DNA from: an uncultured Oleiphilaceae bacterium
GTDB lineage: Bacteria > Pseudomonadota > Gammaproteobacteria > Pseudomonadales > Oleiphilaceae
NCBI GenBank assembly: GCA_913060665.1
Contig: CAJXUY010000001.1
Coordinates: 124,001-188,000, forward strand
DNA: 64,000 nucleotides
Direction of reading: 5' to 3'
Positions 62,774 to 64,000 of this stretch are shown piece by piece; the stretch's first letter is position 1, and each line of letters starts with the position of its first letter. Made by a program: the position numbers and the translations under genes. The notes beneath the pieces are model-generated. The model was not told where the DNA came from and made no database searches. It saw only the letters and a program-made list of their open reading frames with translations.

Positions 62774-63806
62774 AGGGCTTTCCTCCTTTATGAAAAGTGA
62801 CAGAACCTGGGATGTGTTCAAAAAAGGCCATAACATTATCCATGCCAAGGGCGTATTGCCCTTTATCTTTCCCTCTTCCTTTTAACATTTGAGCAGCCTT
62901 TTTGTTTGCGTTGTCCAGCGTAATACTTTTGCTTTGATCAGGTGTATTAGGCTCGTCTAATTCCACAAATCGATCGTCAAGGAGTTGCTTTGTTATTAAA
63001 TTATGCATTCCCTCATTTGAGCTTAATGTTAGATCTAATAGCCTACGCCCTACCCCCCAGCCAGTAAGGTATCCCCAGCGGTTAATTCTTCGGTCCGAGT
63101 TTAATGTTGCTTGCACCCCCATAGTTCCTACACAAAGAAGACTGATATCATTCGGTTTCTTTCCAAGAAAATGAGTTGCTTCATGGTAAGCTATCAATGA
63201 AGGGCTATTAGCGATCAAACCTCCATCTAGCATTAAACGGTCATCTACAAGGTAGGGATTAAAATACGTAGGAGCTGCACTAGTAGCCATTCCAACATCA
63301 ACCAGGTGTAACTTATGGTCAATATCGAATTTCGGGTGATGTGATGTTTTGTATATCTTGGGTAACCCGGTCGTGCCATTTACAGCAGGTATAATCACTC
63401 GAGTATTTAGATCGGATACCTTTTTACTCCCGAGTGCTTCTTCTAGCACTGCTTTGAGAGCCATATTGTCGTAAAGAGCAGTAGTACTTTGTTTACATGC
63501 CCCAAAAAAACCTGAAAGAAACGGCATCTTACGAAGACGGGATTTGTAAAATATTTTTTCCCGGTTTTTATCTATTAGTGAACATAAATGTCGGGCGTTT
63601 AGTCCAGAAGCAAGTCCCAAGGCCAAAATCCCCCCAATAGACGTACCGCTTATCAGGTCAAAGTGTTTTGCTATATTGTAATCATCTCGATTATGCCTAT
63701 CTGCTAAACTTTGCTCTATGGTTGCTAAAACCGAAATGGTATAAAGTCCACGCACACCACCGCCAGACAATGACAATATCTGAAATTTGCTTATATTTGG
63801 TTCCAA
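62754..63806 (-). CDS. capV: CBASS CapV, patatin-like phospholipase effector
   Basis: A 350-residue patatin-fold phospholipase that is activated by cGAMP and degrades the cell's own membrane in infected cells. Oxyanion motif SGGGVRGLY (14-22), nucleophile Ser56 in GTSIGG and catalytic Asp194 in LDGGL are intact. The start is TTG at 63806 with GGGAGGG upstream. It heads the operon capV-dncV-cap2-cap3 and overlaps dncV by 20 bp. Confidence 0.95.
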   Translation of the reverse strand: MEPNISKFQILSLSGGGVRGLYTISVLATIEQSLADRHNRDDYNIAKHFDLISGTSIGGILALGLASGLNARHLCSLIDKNREKIFYKSRLRKMPFLSGFFGACKQSTTALYDNMALKAVLEEALGSKKVSDLNTRVIIPAVNGTTGLPKIYKTSHHPKFDIDHKLHLVDVGMATSAAPTYFNPYLVDDRLMLDGGLIANSPSLIAYHEATHFLGKKPNDISLLCVGTMGVQATLNSDRRINRWGYLTGWGVGRRLLDLTLSSNEGMHNLITKQLLDDRFVELDEPNTPDQSKSITLDNANKKAAQMLKGRGKDKGQYALGMDNVMAFFEHIPGSVTFHKGGKPYEIQRS

Positions 63807-64000
63807 GTACCCTCCCTTACATCCTTATATATTGTGCAATCTTATCTATATCAGTACAACATATGGTTTATTTTAGAAACTTCAAGTCTCAACTAAACTT
63901 ATTTTTATTTAAGATAAAAATTCTGCGATTCCCCTCGCTTAACATCCAATGCATCGTGGTTTTAAATAATTTATATAAAACGCGGGAGGAGCCTCATCAA

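Noticed and set aside
62774-62848. Longer N-terminus for the CD-NTase starting at TTG 62848
   Set aside because: The ATG at 62773 has a strong AAGGAGG site, and the extra residues have no match to DncV and lie within capV.

Overview
The window looks like the accessory DNA of a marine-type gammaproteobacterium (my inference from the moderate to low GC, the MerR/Cus/Cop metal genes of Marinobacter/Oceanospirillales style, and a V. cholerae-like CBASS locus). It could be a genomic island or a large plasmid; kfrA is typically a plasmid gene. I saw no rRNA, tRNA or CRISPR array.

Layout. 1-5.6 kb: a Tn3-family transposase (5' end outside the window), a candidate res site, its serine resolvase, a MerR regulator with a near-perfect 19-bp-spacer promoter that drives a transglutaminase-like gene and an SRPBCC gene, then a broken resolvase and a Tn21-like terminal repeat. 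5.7-15.6 kb: envelope and metal-stress genes (cytochrome c lipoprotein, sterol-desaturase-like enzyme with a divergent AraC regulator, DsbD, DUF411, LspA, an HMA-CDF transporter with divergent CadR/PbrR-like MerR, an EamA exporter, two small secreted proteins). 15.7-25.9 kb: a lipid/redox block (DUF3047, cardiolipin-synthase-like PLD, alpha/beta hydrolase, three FAD oxidoreductases, DUF5676, YHS protein, an APC transporter, a methyltransferase), with clear traces of a partial segmental duplication.

26-50.8 kb: a long run of minus-strand genes. In transcription order it reads cusC-cusB-cusF-cusA-PII-like-cupredoxin-merR-copA-cupredoxin-DUF2933-methyltransferase-cytochrome c, and then continues into a carbon/energy block: phosphoketolase, RNA-processing-type metallo-beta-lactamase, thymidine/AMP phosphorylase, PRPP-synthetase-like, D-lactate-dehydrogenase-like, Kef-type antiporter, cytochrome c, AhpD-like and DUF4010. 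Periplasmic copper is captured (CusF, cupredoxins) and exported (CusCBA), cytosolic copper is pumped by CopA, and the second block probably deals with energy or nucleotide salvage under stress. Four promoters of one MerR-like architecture (TTGAC(C/T)-19 bp-TA(G/T)(A/C)CT, with a shared ACACA-G block) link copA, the small protein upstream of cusC, the YHS/DUF5676 genes and the APC transporter.

50.9-63.8 kb: a defence island. A tyrosine recombinase and kfrA flank a perfect 20-bp-arm inverted repeat. Then come a Gabija-like pair (GajA-like OLD nuclease, GajB-like UvrD helicase), a four-gene cassette of tiny unknown genes with a GNAT protein, bounded by an imperfect 120-bp direct repeat, and a type II CBASS operon (capV-dncV-cap2-cap3).

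The most interesting item lies just downstream of CBASS: a two-gene, translationally coupled module (58206-59251) made of a diadenylate-cyclase (DisA_N/DAC)-fold protein with altered catalytic motifs and a two-TM beta-barrel effector resembling Cap15/S-2TMbeta. It recalls the logic of the Panoptes system (a nucleotide-signalling protein paired with a 2TMbeta effector next to CBASS), but with a DAC-like protein in place of the minimal CRISPR polymerase. Its function is inferred, not shown.
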